Translations under genes and position numbers: made by a program
Origin: Gambelia wislizenii
Taxonomy: Eukaryota; Chordata; Lepidosauria; Squamata; Crotaphytidae
Assembly (NCBI GenBank): GCA_030847615.1
Contig: JAUMIR010000004.1
Coordinates: 188,792,501 to 188,856,500, forward strand
Direction of reading: 5' to 3'
DNA length: 64,000 nucleotides
Notes under the pieces: generated by a model
Databases searched by the model: none
Told to the model about the DNA's origin: nothing
Seen by the model: only the letters and a program-made list of their open reading frames with translations
Part shown: positions 34,301 to 44,852 of the stretch, piece by piece
Layout: every line of letters begins with the position of its first letter
Numbering within the stretch: the stretch's first letter is position 1

Positions 34301-35394
34301 GGCCTTCACGGAGCCTTCCAAGGCTCCGTGAAGGCCTCCCCCCATCCTCCCTCATCCCTCCCCGGGGCCTTCACGGAGCCTTCCAAGGCTCCGTAAAGGC
34401 CTCCGCGGCCTCCCCCCACCCTCCCCAGGCCTTCACGGAGCCTTCCAAGGCTCCATGAAGGCCTCCCCCCACCCTCCCCCCCTCCCTCCCCGGGGCCTTC
34501 ATGGAGCCTTCCAAGGCTCCATGAAGGCCTCCCCCCACCCTCCCCCCTCCCTCCCCGGGGCCTTCATGGAGCCTTCCAAGGCTCCGTGAAGGCCTCCGCA
34601 GCCTCCCCGCCACCCTCCCCAGGCCTTCATGGAGCCTTCCAAGGCTCTGTGAAGGCCTCCCCCATCCTCCCCCCTCCCTCCCCGGGGCCTCCCCCCACCC
34701 TCCCCAGGCCTTCACGGAGCCTTCCAAGGCTCCGTGAAGGCCTCCCCCCATCCTCCCCCCTCCCTCCCCGGGGCCTCCCCCACCCTCCCCAGGCCTTCAC
34801 GGAGCCTTCCAAGGCTCCATGAAGGCCTCCCCCCACCCTCCACCCTCCCTCCCCGGGGCCTTCACGGAGCCTTTCAAGGCTCCATGAAGGCCTCCCCCCA
34901 ACCTCCACCCTCCCTCCCCGGGGCCTTCACGGAGCCTTTCAAGGCTCCGTAAAGGCCTCCGCAGCCTCCCCGCCACCCTCCCCAGGCCTTCACGGAGCCT
35001 TCCAAGGCTCCGTGAAGGCCTCTCCCATCCTCCCCCGTCCCTCCCCGGGGCCTCCCCCCACCCTCCCCGGGGCCTCCCCGCACCCTCCCCAGGCCTTCAT
35101 GGAGCCTTCCAAGGCTCCGTGAAGGCCTCCCCCCCATCCTCCCCCCTCCCTCCCCGGGGCCTTCACGGAGCCTTCCAAGGCTCCGTGAAGGCCTCTGCAG
35201 CCTCCCCCCACCCTCCCCAGGCCTTCATGGAGCCTTCCAAGGCTCCGTGAAGGCCTCCCCCCACCCTCCACCCTCCCTCCCCAGGCCTTCACGGAGCCTT
35301 CCAAGGCTCTGTGAAGGCCTCCGCGGCCTCCCCCCACCCGCCCCAGGCCTTCACGGGGCCTCTGGAGGGTCTCCAAAGGCCCCGTGAACGCCTC
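34301..35394. repeat. palindromic GC-rich minisatellite, 16 units
   Basis: Sixteen near-identical hairpin cores, GGCCTTCACGGAGCCTT then CC then AAGGCTCCGTGAAGGCC, i.e. 17-bp arms with a 2-base centre. Cores start at 34301, 34366, 34428, 34494, 34559, 34622, 34707, 34792, 34857, 34922, 34985, 35092, 35158, 35220, 35284 and 35346; spacing is mostly 62-66, with 85, 85 and 107 where the C-rich spacer is lengthened. Two spacer types recur, one with tccgcggcctcc and one with ccctccctccccgggg. The last core is diverged. Long Pro/Gly/Arg-rich open frames on both strands are by-products. It is joined to half a MITE on the left. Confidence 0.95.
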
Positions 35395-35431
35395 CCCAGC
35401 CCTCCCCGCTCCTTCCCAGGGCGTTCAAGGG

Positions 35432-35570
35432 GCCTTCTTTTTATGAACCTCCCCAGGTTACTTGTACTGTGTAAAGTATGTTTCTGCATTTGTGTGTACT
35501 TTTTTGTTTTGTTTTTTAAATTTGCTGCACTCATGTCTTCTCACAAGAATCTGTGTAAATCAATGACAGG
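35432..35570 (+). repeat. interspersed repeat, family C fragment
   Basis: 'ctttttatgaacctccccag', 'gttacttgtact' and 'tttgctgcactcatgtc' parallel 30086-30200 in the same order. It follows directly on the minisatellite. Confidence 0.5.
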
Positions 35571-35714
35571 TGAATTTTGCACTGAATAAGTCCTGAATTG
35601 TGAAGAGGCTTTTAAAAATGGTGTGTGTGTTTTTGAAGACTTTCTTGACGTACCAATAAAATTGATAATTACTTGTTGCCTGCTTCAAAAAGAAAACTAG
35701 TAAAGAATAACATC

Positions 35715-35746
35715 GAAGGAAGGAAGGAAGGAAGGAAGGAAGGAAG
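35715..35746. repeat. (GAAG)n microsatellite
   Basis: Eight uninterrupted gaag units. Confidence 0.9.
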
Positions 35747-36658
35747 AACCGAGTAAGATTACAGCTCACTACTACTGGAAACTTGGGGAAAGTGACAAGA
35801 AAATAACTTGAGAGCCAAAAAAGTTGAGATCTTCTTTTTTGTGATTGGGGATGGGACCAAACTTATCACACATTTGGAAGTAGTGTCAGATGTGGATAGT
35901 AAAACTTCTCCGCCCTTCATTTCCAAGGGGGAAGAAATCCAGGATATTTACAATATACTTAACGTCACACAAATCATACAAATCCATTTACATTTACTCA
36001 GTCTGGTGTTCTCGTGGCACAACCACCAGTGATTTTTTTTTAAAAAAAAATTGTATCCAGCCTTTCCTTCAATGAGTTCAAGATGGTATATTTAGCTCTC
36101 TTCTTCTCTAATTTATCATCATAACAACCCTGTGAGATATGTCAGACTGAAAGTGAGTGACAGGCTTAAAGTCACCCACTGAGTTTTACAGTTCAGTGGA
36201 GATGTGAACTTGGATCGCCAAAGTCCCAATAAAATATTTCTCCTCTACTTTGATGTAAAAATACAAGAGTTCAATTTGTTTGCAGAATAACCTCTGGGCA
36301 AGACCATGTGAGGGGTCTATTCCCCAGTGCATGCACCATTTGGGTTACATTAATAATGCTCAAGTTTGGATCAAACTCTGACTCTGACTTGTTTTTCATA
36401 TATCTAAAGAGATATTGTTACTTATGTTGTGAATTCCATGATAGAGCTGCATGATTATTATTTTTTTTAAAAAAAAAAACTGAATCATTACTAGAAATCA
36501 CGAGAGGTTATGCCTTTGTGGTTAAATCTGTCCCTACCCCACCCCCATAAAATATTGTCTCAGAAATAGCAACATAGGCATTCTTGTAGCTGGTTAGGAT
36601 GTGGACAGAAATTCCATACTTTCCATGGGATTCTAGATCATCTGCTTTTCAAGAACTT
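35747..36658. other. unassigned non-coding sequence
   Basis: 'ctctaatttatcatcataac' with 'aaccctgtgagatatg' near 36105-36145 and the following 60 bases look like an old SINE or LINE scrap, but not enough is left to assign it. Confidence 0.5.
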
Positions 36659-36905
36659 TTATTTATTTTTATTTATTTCGTTATTTATACCCCACTCTTC
36701 AGCCACAAGGCTATCAGAGCGGCTTACAAATTGTTTTAAGCAATAGCAATTTACACATCTACACTGCATTAAGCAGTTTCCAATGTGTGTTAGCTAATTG
36801 CCCCCACAAGCTGGGTACTCATTTTACTGACCTATGGAAGGATGGAAGGCTGAGTGAACCTTGGAGCCCGCTGGAATTGAACCTGCAATGTGGCTAGAAC
36901 TAGAG
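36659..36905 (-). mobile_element. tRNA-derived SINE with LINE-like tail
   Basis: Reverse complement reads 'gcaggttcaattccag' (B box), 'ggctccaaggttcactcagc', 'aaaatgagtacccagcttgt', 'aatttgtaagccgctctgat' and 'ggctgaagagtggggtataa', then an (AAAT)n tail. The A-box end is missing. Same family as 39668-39962. Confidence 0.8.
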
Positions 36906-38147
36906 AGCATTGATCACTCCCTACCCATGGTGTTTCATTTGCCTGTATTTTTTTGTTCCCTGCATTTCCCCCAGTAACCTTCCCTTCTCCCCATGACATT
37001 TTCAGTAGGCAAAGCTGAGGGAGAATGCTCAACCCAAAGACACCCAATTAGTTTCGTGGCTGAGTGGGAGTGAAATCTGCATCCCCTAAATCCCAGTGCA
37101 ACCTTCTGAGGATTACATCATGCTACACCTCCAATTTGTCTATTGCAGCAAAATTAATCAAGAGATGAATCCGAACTTCCTTTTCAAATGCTCTAACAAT
37201 TACACCAAACTGACTTTTCATTCTCTTGCCCCACTTTCTCCCTTGACCTGTATATTATCTAAGCAGGAACCATATCTAGTCATTCAAAAAAAACCACTTT
37301 TGAGTCGATGCAACTCCCTCCTCCTCCTCCTCCATCCAACACATATACACAAAACAGAGAAGTATATTCCTTGGTCTGAATGTCTATTTTCCTCCCCGTT
37401 TCTCTTTCTTTCACTCCTTCCCCATATTTTTTAGATTTTTTAGCTTGTTGCTATGATAGTGGTAGCCCTGCCCAGTCTGGGAGCCTAAGCAAGTGGAGTG
37501 GGCCATATGCAAGGAACCAATGGCAGTGTATGGCTGGAGGTGAAAGGATGTAACTGGGCTTCATCCATGCCTGGACTAAGACTGAGGAGGAGAAAGCGGG
37601 GACTCAGTCAGAACTCTTCAGCATCAGCTGCTCTGCTTCTGGCTCAAGGTAGAGGGGAAAGAAAGGGGAGTTGAGGGGCAATGAAGAAAAAGAGAAGGGA
37701 GCAAAGTGCAGCCCAGGCCTTTTGCTGAGCTCTGTCTGCCACTAACTCCAAAGGGGAGTAGATGTAGGGAAAGGGGCAGAGAAAGAGATGACAGGAACTC
37801 TTTGCGAGCTGCCTAGACTTCTTGCTGCATTGTGCATGCTTCCAGCTTCAAAGAAGATGGTGGGAAGAGGAGCTCTGATTACCACCCACCAGTCAGGCTT
37901 TTCAGCAGCCTGGCCTGCAGGCTGCATCAGTGTCAGCACTAGGAGAGGCCGAACAATACCAGGTGACACTATTGTGAGGAGGGGTGACACCCACTTTAGT
38001 GACACCACAGGGCTGCACCAAGCACAATTTAAAGGAATTATCTGGGTTTATAAGGTTTTAAAGAGATTCTCCAAGTCTGCAAGAATCTGCTCTCAGTTTC
38101 TGGTGCTGATGCATTCTGGGAAAGAAAGTTGATATGGATGACCTAAA
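36906..38147. other. unassigned non-coding sequence
   Basis: 37440-38130 is GC-richer and has open frames on both strands (37788-38132 plus, 38008-37742 minus) without recognisable motifs. It may be an old, unassigned repeat. Confidence 0.5.
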
Positions 38148-38149
38148 TA

Positions 38150-38376
38150 CAGTTGTCCCTTCACATTTGCTGGGGTTTGGTTCCAGGACCCCCCCGTGAA
38201 TGCCCAAATCTGTGAATACTCAAGTCCCATTATATGCAGTGGCATAGCGAAATGGTGTCCCTTATATAAGATGGCAAAATCAAGGTTTGTTTTTGGATTA
38301 TTTTTTAAAGAATATTTTCAAGGCTTGAATATTTAAATCCATAAATGCCAAATCCGTGAATATGGACGGACAACTG
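38150..38376. mobile_element. intact 227-bp TA-flanked MITE
   Basis: Starts CAGTTGTCC and ends GGACAACTG, a perfect 9-bp terminal inverted repeat, with TA at 38148-38149 and 38377-38378. The inverted match continues imperfectly inwards ('cttcacatttgctgg' against 'atccgtgaatatgg'). Contains 'cccttatataagatggcaaa'. No coding capacity. TA duplications place it with Tc1/mariner-pogo-type elements. Same family as 2952-3188 and 34205-34283. Confidence 0.88.
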
Positions 38377-38378
38377 TA

Positions 38379-39096
38379 AAGGTCATTTCAGGGCTAGAAA
38401 TGGACAAAACTTTGCATGTACTGAATGGAGGTGAAGCCCAGAATCTAACATCTGCCTTGTTGTCTTTATCACTCATATAGGTAACTAGGAAGCATCTATA
38501 CATTTCCATAATAGTGGTTTTATGCCTGCTGGTTACTTGCTTTGTTTTTCATTCCTATTTTATGGTACCATGTCTAAGCCTCATCAGTATTCAAGTTTGC
38601 ACTCTCAAATGAAACTATAAATTTCAATTTAGAAGAAATAAGCCCTTATTCGGGCTCATAAGTTTTAAATAACACATTACCATGGGCTACATTAAGTTTG
38701 CATTTCAAATATTATTTTATGCATTTGACAATAGATGTTCCACTCTGCACCAGAGTAGGGAGCAAATACATGTGAAATGTAAGACTGCTTAAAATGTAGG
38801 AATTTATTAGAGCTGTCAGTCAGCAATGACAAGAGAACTAAATTATTTCTGCAGATTTTTTTTGAGAGGATTTTTTTTTTTTTTTGCAGCTTTCCCTATC
38901 TACTTGCTCTAAGGTTTCAGAGATGTGCATAAATTGGTTGTGTCTTAAAGATCTGTTCTCATTTCTAGGAAATTCTATCATTTAAAAAAACAAAGAAAGA
39001 AATAATTATAAGAAGACAACAGGGTGATTATCATTGTTATCAATTTCCACAGACCATTTCCTCCTTGGCTCACGGGCATGGAGAAGAGTCTCTTCC
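38379..39096. other. unassigned non-coding sequence
   Basis: AT-rich, with poly-T near 38873-38885. Nothing recognised. Confidence 0.6.
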
Positions 39097-39430
39097 AGAG
39101 ATGTAATTCTTCACTAATTTTGCTCTCAAAGGAATCAATAAGTAATTGTAGCAATTTTCTTCCCCCTGTAAGAAAGTCTTCAAAAACTGCACCGTTTTTG
39201 AAAATTATTTATCCTTTGGGTTTTATTCTGCACAAAATTCACTCTTTTTTCTGTACAGAAAACAGCATTTTCAGCACAGGAAATTGGGGGAGTAGTTCAT
39301 AAAATAATTTTTCTTCAAATAAATATTATGTTCAGCATAACTTCCTGCACAGAAAATAAATGTGGAAATTTTGCACTAAAAAATCCCAAAGTGTGAAGAG
39401 TCTCAAACTTGTCAGGTGTTCCCAATACTC
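39097..39430 (+). repeat. fold-back interspersed repeat, family F, copy 2
   Basis: 'gatgtaattcttcactaatt' and 'ctcaaagg' at the left, 'ctgtacagaaaacagcattt' inside and 'gtgtgaagagtctcaaactt' at the right match copy 1 (2017-2500) in order and orientation. Confidence 0.65.
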
Positions 39431-39667
39431 AAGAAACACATTTTTCAAATATTTTTTTTCAAGGATTTTCAAATATTCTTTCCATCTCTAGCCTCATTAG
39501 AGTTGACTAACATACAGTTCATGTTCTACATACCAATAGTATATAAAGTCAGAGCAGAGTTAGCACTCTCACCAAAATTTGTGTATTGTAAACTTTCAGG
39601 GTCTGTCCAGTGAAGGAAGGGGATGCTGGGGAAGAAATCAGTCAGATATTGTCAGCTAAGCTAGTCT

Positions 39668-39962
39668 TTTTATTTATTTATTTAGGTATTTATACCCTGC
39701 TCTTCAGCCACGAAGGCTCTCAGAGCAGCTTACAAATTGTTAAGCAACAGCACCTACATATCTACCTCACTTTCATAGTACTCTAGGCACTCTCCAAGTG
39801 GTTTCCAATGCATATTAGCTAATTGCCCCGAAAAGCTGGGTACTCATTTTATTGACCTATGAAAGGATGGAAGGCTGAGTGAACCTTGGAGCCCTTGGGA
39901 TCAAACTTTCAATGTTGTGGCAGAAGTACCTGCATTTAACCTCTGCACCACCAGGGCTCCAT
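39668..39962 (-). mobile_element. tRNA-derived SINE with LINE-like tail, full length
   Basis: Reverse complement starts 'ggagccctggtggtgcagag' with 'gttaaatg' (A-box area), then 'agtttgatcccaag' (B-box area), 'aaggttcactcagccttcca', 'aaaatgagtacccagctttt' and 'aatttgtaagctgctctgag', ending in (TAAA)n. About 295 bp. The 3' end echoes L2 tails, so an L2-type LINE is the likely mobiliser (inference). Confidence 0.82.
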
Positions 39963-40145
39963 TTGGACCATTTTGTATTTTATTTCAGTCAACGACTCAC
40001 AAGTCAAGGAAGTTCTTGTGTTAATACAAGCATGCATTCCCTATTGCATCACTGTGTCATCTAATAACAATGGAAATAATGAGTAGTCTTTGCTCTCTAA
40101 ACCTGTAGGGTTCTGGATCTCATATGGTGTGTGTGTGTGGGGGGG

Positions 40146-40257
40146 GGGGGTGATTCCCAAATTTGGGAAAATATGATATTCCTATTAACTGATGTTGAAA
40201 CCTCTCTCATGAGGTCTGGTGAAAGTCTATAAACAGCAGGAATATTCTGAAAGTTAG
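40146..40257 (+). repeat. direct repeat, copy 1
   Basis: Contains 'aacctctctcatgaggtctg', 'gtgaaagtctataaacag' and 'aatattctgaaagttag'. About 80 percent alike by eye to 40873-40984. Confidence 0.7.
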
Positions 40258-40872
40258 AGACATTCAGAAGCAGTTCTCATCGTCACTGCTATACAGCTAC
40301 AGTACGTCGAGACAGCTTCAGTTCTCTTTAACAATGAAACCTCATAGCTCAAATACTTTTACTACCTATTTGTTACAACTTTAAGAGCTCTTTGTTACAA
40401 TTCAAATTAATCAAACCACTCATGGGTAGCAGCAGTGAGGAGGCATGGCGTATTTACAGCCCCCTGAACTCTGACACCTGAAGCAACTGCCTCACCAAGC
40501 CTCCTGAAAGCATTGGCTTTGATCCTCATAACATCTCAGGTATTTAGAGGAAAGTCAGAAGATTGTCAATATTCAGTGCACACATGACTGTGTTATTCTG
40601 CATGGTCTTAAGCTGTATCTTTTGGAAGTATATAAACTAAAACCAATTAATAAGTGTGCCTTCGTTGCTGGGGGGAGTTATAATGTTTATATTCATGGCA
40701 AAGAAGCTTCCTTGATATAAATGGTGGTGAAGAATTATTCTAAAAACAGCCATATTTTTATATTTTACATACTCTTGTATATTATGGTTAACTCAAAATT
40801 TCTCCTTCATTGAAAACCTCAATTAAAATTCACCAAAGAGGGGGGGGAAATCATCAGACTGGGGTGGTGGGT

Positions 40873-40984
40873 GGGGAGTCCCCAAATTGAAAAAGAAATA
40901 TGGTATTCATATTAACTGAAGTCAAAACCTCTCTCATGAAGTCTGGTGAAAGTCTATAAATAATAAGAATATTAGGAAAGTTAG
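40873..40984 (+). repeat. direct repeat, copy 2
   Basis: Contains 'aacctctctcatgaagtctg', 'gtgaaagtctataaataa' and 'aatattaggaaagttag', in the same order as copy 1. Both are preceded by a G-rich run. Confidence 0.7.
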
Positions 40985-41483
40985 TATAATTAGCTGCTTT
41001 CATCTGTGAATAAATCAGCAGAAGTGCAACTGCTGCCACAAATCACCATGTCCTTGTGGAAGCTGTTCAAAGGTGACAGTGGGTAGCTGGTGGGCTCCCC
41101 AGAGGCAGGAGATCCCAAAGAATGCATGCCTGGTGGTTGGGGCTTGTCACAACCTCCACTGCTGCCCTGCGACTGCTTCTCAGCCTGGCTGCACTGCATA
41201 TGAGTGGTAAGTTTTGACCTGGAGCTCAGTCAGCCTGTGGAGGTGAGGGGGAAAGTCACAGGGTAAGAGTGATTTGGGTTCCTTTTTTCTCCCTCCATAT
41301 GTAAGGACACGTGCATTATTAAATTGCCTGTATTTTTATTTATTTTTTTAAAAATATGTATTTTGAGTCCATGGTTGGTTAAATCCACAGATCTGGAGCC
41401 TGTACCCTTGTTTTCTGCTTTATTTTCACTTTTTCGCCTTTTCTTTAATCATTCAAAATGCTGTCTCTTTTCCCCCCCCCGCC

Positions 41484-42017
41484 ACTTGTCAAGTTTTGCA
41501 CAACCATCTGCCTCTTGGCTACTACAGCTAACACTAACCTAAGACTTTCTGGCTTTGCTGTGGGCAAAAAGGTTTTGTTAAAATTGGTGTAGCACTCCTG
41601 CAAAAAGCCTTTCACAACTAAGTGTGCCTTACATTTTTGTGTCCCAGCAGGCAAGTCCTTAAGCTTGTATACCCTCCTGCAACCAACAACCTTTTGGTCT
41701 TTGGGACTCTCAACTACCTGGAACACTTTCCTCGCAACTAGTGACTCAAACTCAGAGTCCATGGCTGTGGTCCACTTCTCCTGCTCTTCCTGGGGAAGTT
41801 TTAGGAGATCCTGAAAACTTACAGGCTCCTCTGCCATGACATTACACAGCCTGGCTTCCTGAACAACAAATCTGTCAGGAGCCTTTCTGACCCTCATTGA
41901 CTTTCTGGGGATGAGCACCCTAGTGCTGTCTGACTCATCCTCACTTGCACTGCTGCTGCTATCTCTCCCTGTGTCAGGCTCAATGCTTCTTTGTGGTGGT
42001 GTGTGTTGGAGTGGCAT
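41484..42017 (-). pseudogene. copia integrase C-terminus and N-terminal RT
   Basis: Minus-strand frame with an acidic Ser-rich linker ('DSSSSASEDESDSTRV'), then the RT N-terminus: 'EEQEKWTTAMDSEFESL', 'VVGCRRVYKLKDLPAGT' and 'CKAHLVVKGFLQE', matching the copia pattern W..AM..E...L / K.RLV.KGF.Q. It ends at 'LRLVLAVVAKRQMVVQNL', immediately before motif A. The catalytic half of RT is gone, cut off at a C-homopolymer (41473-41482). Confidence 0.85.
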
Positions 42018-42318
42018 GGGAAGTATCAGGCTTTTCTACCTGTACCTCCCCTTCATCATCAGGCATTACCACCCCTCCATTTGTGGGACTTTTGGGAGTT
42101 GTTGACACATCCCTCCCCAAGGGAAGATAAACCTCCTGATTGCAATGCAATCTGTCCCACCTTGAGTTCATTTCAAAGTTTGCACTCCTGGAGAACATAA
42201 CCTTTCCAGGGATGGAGAGAAAACATGTACGTATTACCTTTATAGCCTATGAAATGCAGCCTCCTGGTTTAGGCTGCTCAGGCTTCCTTAGGTTTGGGTG
42301 AATCAGCACATTTGCATA

Positions 42319-43404
42319 TTATCCAAAAACCCTGAGATGCTTGAGGTTTGGTGCTCTACCATACAATAGACAATATGGGGTCTGGTTGACACTAGATGTC
42401 CACAGTCTATTTAAATAGTAAGCAGCTGTCTTCACTGCCTCCCCCCACAGCCCAGTTGGGGCTTGTACATCTTCCATCATGCACTCCATCATGCACTTCA
42501 ACATCCCAATTTTCCTTTCTGCAAGCCCATCCTCCCCTGGAGACGCTGGGTTTGTGGTCTTGTGTCTAATGCCCCTCCTATGCATCCAGGTCCACAGACT
42601 GATGGATAAAAATTCCCATCCCCTATCAGTCACTGGACTGGAAACCTTATGAGAAGGAAATTCATGTTCCACCATGTTCACCCACTCACGGAACCTGTCT
42701 GCAGCCTGATTTTTTTCCTTCAGTAAATACACATAGGTGTACCTAGTGTGTCTGTACATAAGTACAAATAAATAATGATTACCCCCTTCAGTGGGCTTAT
42801 AGGGGCCTGCCAAGTCAGCATGGACAAACTCAAAGGGTCTTTTGGTGACACACTGGGTCTTTTTGGCAACAGGGAAAGCCTTCACCTTTACTTTCCTGCA
42901 CACTGCACATTCTAAGGACCTTGGGCAGTCTTTCATGATTAATCCAGGGCACACATTTGCTAGCTCCTTCAACCCTTTTTAACTAGCATGGATCATTAGT
43001 GTGTGGTAGTAATGAACAAACTTATCATGTAGGAGCACATTGTCTGCAGGGTTTACATTTGCTACCTTCCCTTTAGGCAACATGTAATACAACCCATGTT
43101 TCTTTATCCCCTTTGCACAGACATTATTCATGTTATGACTTTCTGTTACTGTACAGTGTTCCCCCTCAAATATCACTTTATAATCATCAGTAGTCATTTG
43201 GGACACACTTAATATACAATTCTCTAGTTTGTTAACACATAACATATTTTCAAAATCTTTACCAAAAGATGGCACATATGCAGTGCCCATTTTCTGCACC
43301 TTGCTGGGAGCACCATCTCCAAGGGTAATATTGGTTTTAGAAGCCTTTTTAACATTGCTTAACAACTGGAAATCATTAACCGTATTGTGCATGGCCCCAC
43401 TATC
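42319..43404 (-). pseudogene. copia protease and DDE integrase
   Basis: The protease active site reads 'NWLLDSGAMHNTVNDF' across 43413-43366, with the Asp-Ser-Gly-Ala triad intact at 43404-43393. A gag-pre-integrase region follows (43392-42979), then, in the same frame after one TAA (42979-42981), the integrase: a degenerate zinc-binding HHCC region ('LECAVCRK'), 'FEFVHADLAGPYKP' (first Asp), 'VTDRGWEF' (second Asp) and 'GEDGLAERKIGML' (catalytic Glu). All three DDE residues are retained. Would cut the polyprotein and insert cDNA in a live element. Broken by one nonsense change and a gag/pol frameshift. Confidence 0.87.
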
Positions 43405-44227
43405 AAGTAACCAATTTCCTCAGTACCATCAGGATGGTGCTGTCTACGAAGGCATGGCTTGCAGTCTGAGAGGATGCATCCCTCCTATCCGGTGCAGGCA
43501 TCTTACAGTCCTTCTTAAAACCTCCAGGCTCTTTGCATCTCAAACAGAATTTCACGTAGCTGCAGGCTTTCTCCTTCATAGGTGCCTCTGTTTCAGTGCT
43601 CTCCCGATTGCGTCTGGTAATTTGTGGCTGTTTATTCCCCTCCGTCTGGGAATCAAATTGCTTGCATTGGACCTCTTCCAGAATACGCCCAGTTACCAGG
43701 TCTACAGACAAATCACTCTCCCTGGTGGTCTGCAGACTGTACATTAGGAAATCCCATTCTTTTGGCAAACTGCCCAATAAAATAAAACACTTATGGGCTT
43801 CTGGAATGTCCACCCCTCTATTGGCCACCTCTTGAAAAAGCTGCCTCATTTCCTCCAAATGGGTTTTCACACAGCTTCCAGTACAGAGCTTTGTGTTATA
43901 AAGTCTCTTAGTCCATATCATCTTTGAGAGGCAGGATGAATTCTGATGAACTGTTTTCAAAGCTGTTCAAATCTGAAAGGATGTCTTAGCTGGGGCCGCA
44001 TGTATTAATTGGGAGGGGTTGAGCAATAAGAGAATTCCAGCTCTAGCCTTATGCTCTGCTAGTCTGAACACTGCTATTTGATCTTCTGAACCCTATAGGA
44101 TCCCACTTTCATTCTCCAAAATGTGCCACAAATTGTCCTTAATTAATAAAGCCTCCATGTATAAATTCCATGCTGAATAATTTCCATCAGCCAGCTTTTC
44201 AAAGGGGATGAGACTATTATCTGCCAT
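43403..44227 (-). pseudogene. copia gag
   Basis: Starts at ATG 44227-44225 with the domain typical of copia gag N-termini: 'PFEKLADGNYSAWNLYMEA' at residues 8-26. A TAG near 44096 and a TGA near 43966 interrupt it. The frame 43960-43403 gives the middle ('LYNTKLCTGSCVKTHLEEM', 'CFILLGSLPKEWDFLMYSLQ') and a nucleocapsid knuckle 'CLRCKEPGGFKKDC'. In that CCHC motif the His is replaced by Gly, so zinc binding would be lost. Confidence 0.85.
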
Positions 44228-44420
44228 TCTTCTGATTGAGTCAACAATTCACCATCTATGAAAACACAAACAGCTGGCAACACTTCAAGGTTGCTGGAAG
44301 ATATTACAGGGCCTGGCTGGAACTTAACTGTTTCTCAGGCAACTAGCCAAAAACACTCAAAACAAAAGAGTTTCTGGGAAGTTTTTGGGTGCAACTTATC
44401 TAATCTTAGCTCAATCAGCT

Positions 44421-44433
44421 GGGCCCGTAACCA
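44421..44433 (-). promoter_or_regulatory. copia primer-binding site (half-tRNA type)
   Basis: Two bases after the LTR the minus strand reads GGTTACGGGCCCAG. Animal initiator tRNA-Met has CTGGGCCCATAACC across its anticodon stem and loop, whose complement is GGTTATGGGCCCAG, so 13 of 14 bases match. Drosophila copia is primed in the same way by a cleaved initiator tRNA. Confidence 0.8.
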
Positions 44434-44434
44434 C

Positions 44435-44852
44435 TGTCAGGGGATGATAGGCCATTCAATCCCCAGCAGAAGCCCCAAAAGCCTGCTTCAGTAGAATCAG
44501 TAGCAAGCCTTTCACAGGAATACTCACACACAGAGTGTTTGACGTCCAAATAAGCAGGAGGCGCTTTTATCTTCAAACTCAGTTGCAATATATACAAATA
44601 TTTACAATTTCAGAATAAACTGCTTCACCAGGCCTCAGAATACACAGGAAGAAGAATGAGCTCTGCTCTGAGCCCTCCCATGTACACAGTAACAGGGCAT
44701 TTGGCTTACTCAATCACATGATCATACACACCAATAAGAACCCTCCTTCTGTAGCTAAGGGAGACTAGGCAGTCCATGGAGTCAGCCATTTTAACTCAGC
44801 ATGTCTCTGAAGTTTGTTTGGCCATTTTAAAATGGAGTTCTAACTCCTTACA
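44435..44852 (-). repeat. 5' LTR of the copia element
   Basis: 418 bp, minus strand, starting TGTAAGGAGTTAG and ending ATCATCCCCTGACA, so it has TGT...ACA ends. A TATA-like tatata lies near 44590 and the primer-binding site follows at once. With no 3' LTR the pair cannot be dated. The base after the outer end is the Penelope sequence. Confidence 0.8.

Larger units (their letters stand above)
39963..41481. other. unassigned sequence containing a 112-bp direct repeat pair
   Basis: Apart from the duplicated segments 40146-40257 and 40873-40984, nothing recognised. 41340-41400 holds 'tgagtccatggttggttaaa', which may be a scrap of a MITE. Confidence 0.5.
41482..44852 (-). mobile_element. Ty1/copia LTR retrotransposon, 3' half missing
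   Basis: Minus-strand order is LTR (44852-44435), primer-binding site, gag (44227-43403), protease, integrase, then the start of RT. Integrase before RT is the defining order of Ty1/copia. Homology stops at about 41482, before the RT catalytic YVDD, so RNase H and the 3' LTR are lost. The 5' LTR directly abuts a Penelope-like element. Stops and frameshifts are present throughout. Copia elements are uncommon in vertebrate genomes compared with gypsy-type and LINE elements. Confidence 0.9.

Noticed and set aside
34301..35394. CRISPR array
   Set aside because: Repeats and spacers are regular, but spacers are themselves repeated, C-rich and near-identical. The context is vertebrate and there are no cas genes.
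34140..35534. Several long open frames on both strands across the minisatellite, encoding Pro-, Gly- and Arg-rich proteins
   Set aside because: They exist because a GC-rich palindromic repeat has few stop codons. The same peptide recurs in both strands and frames.
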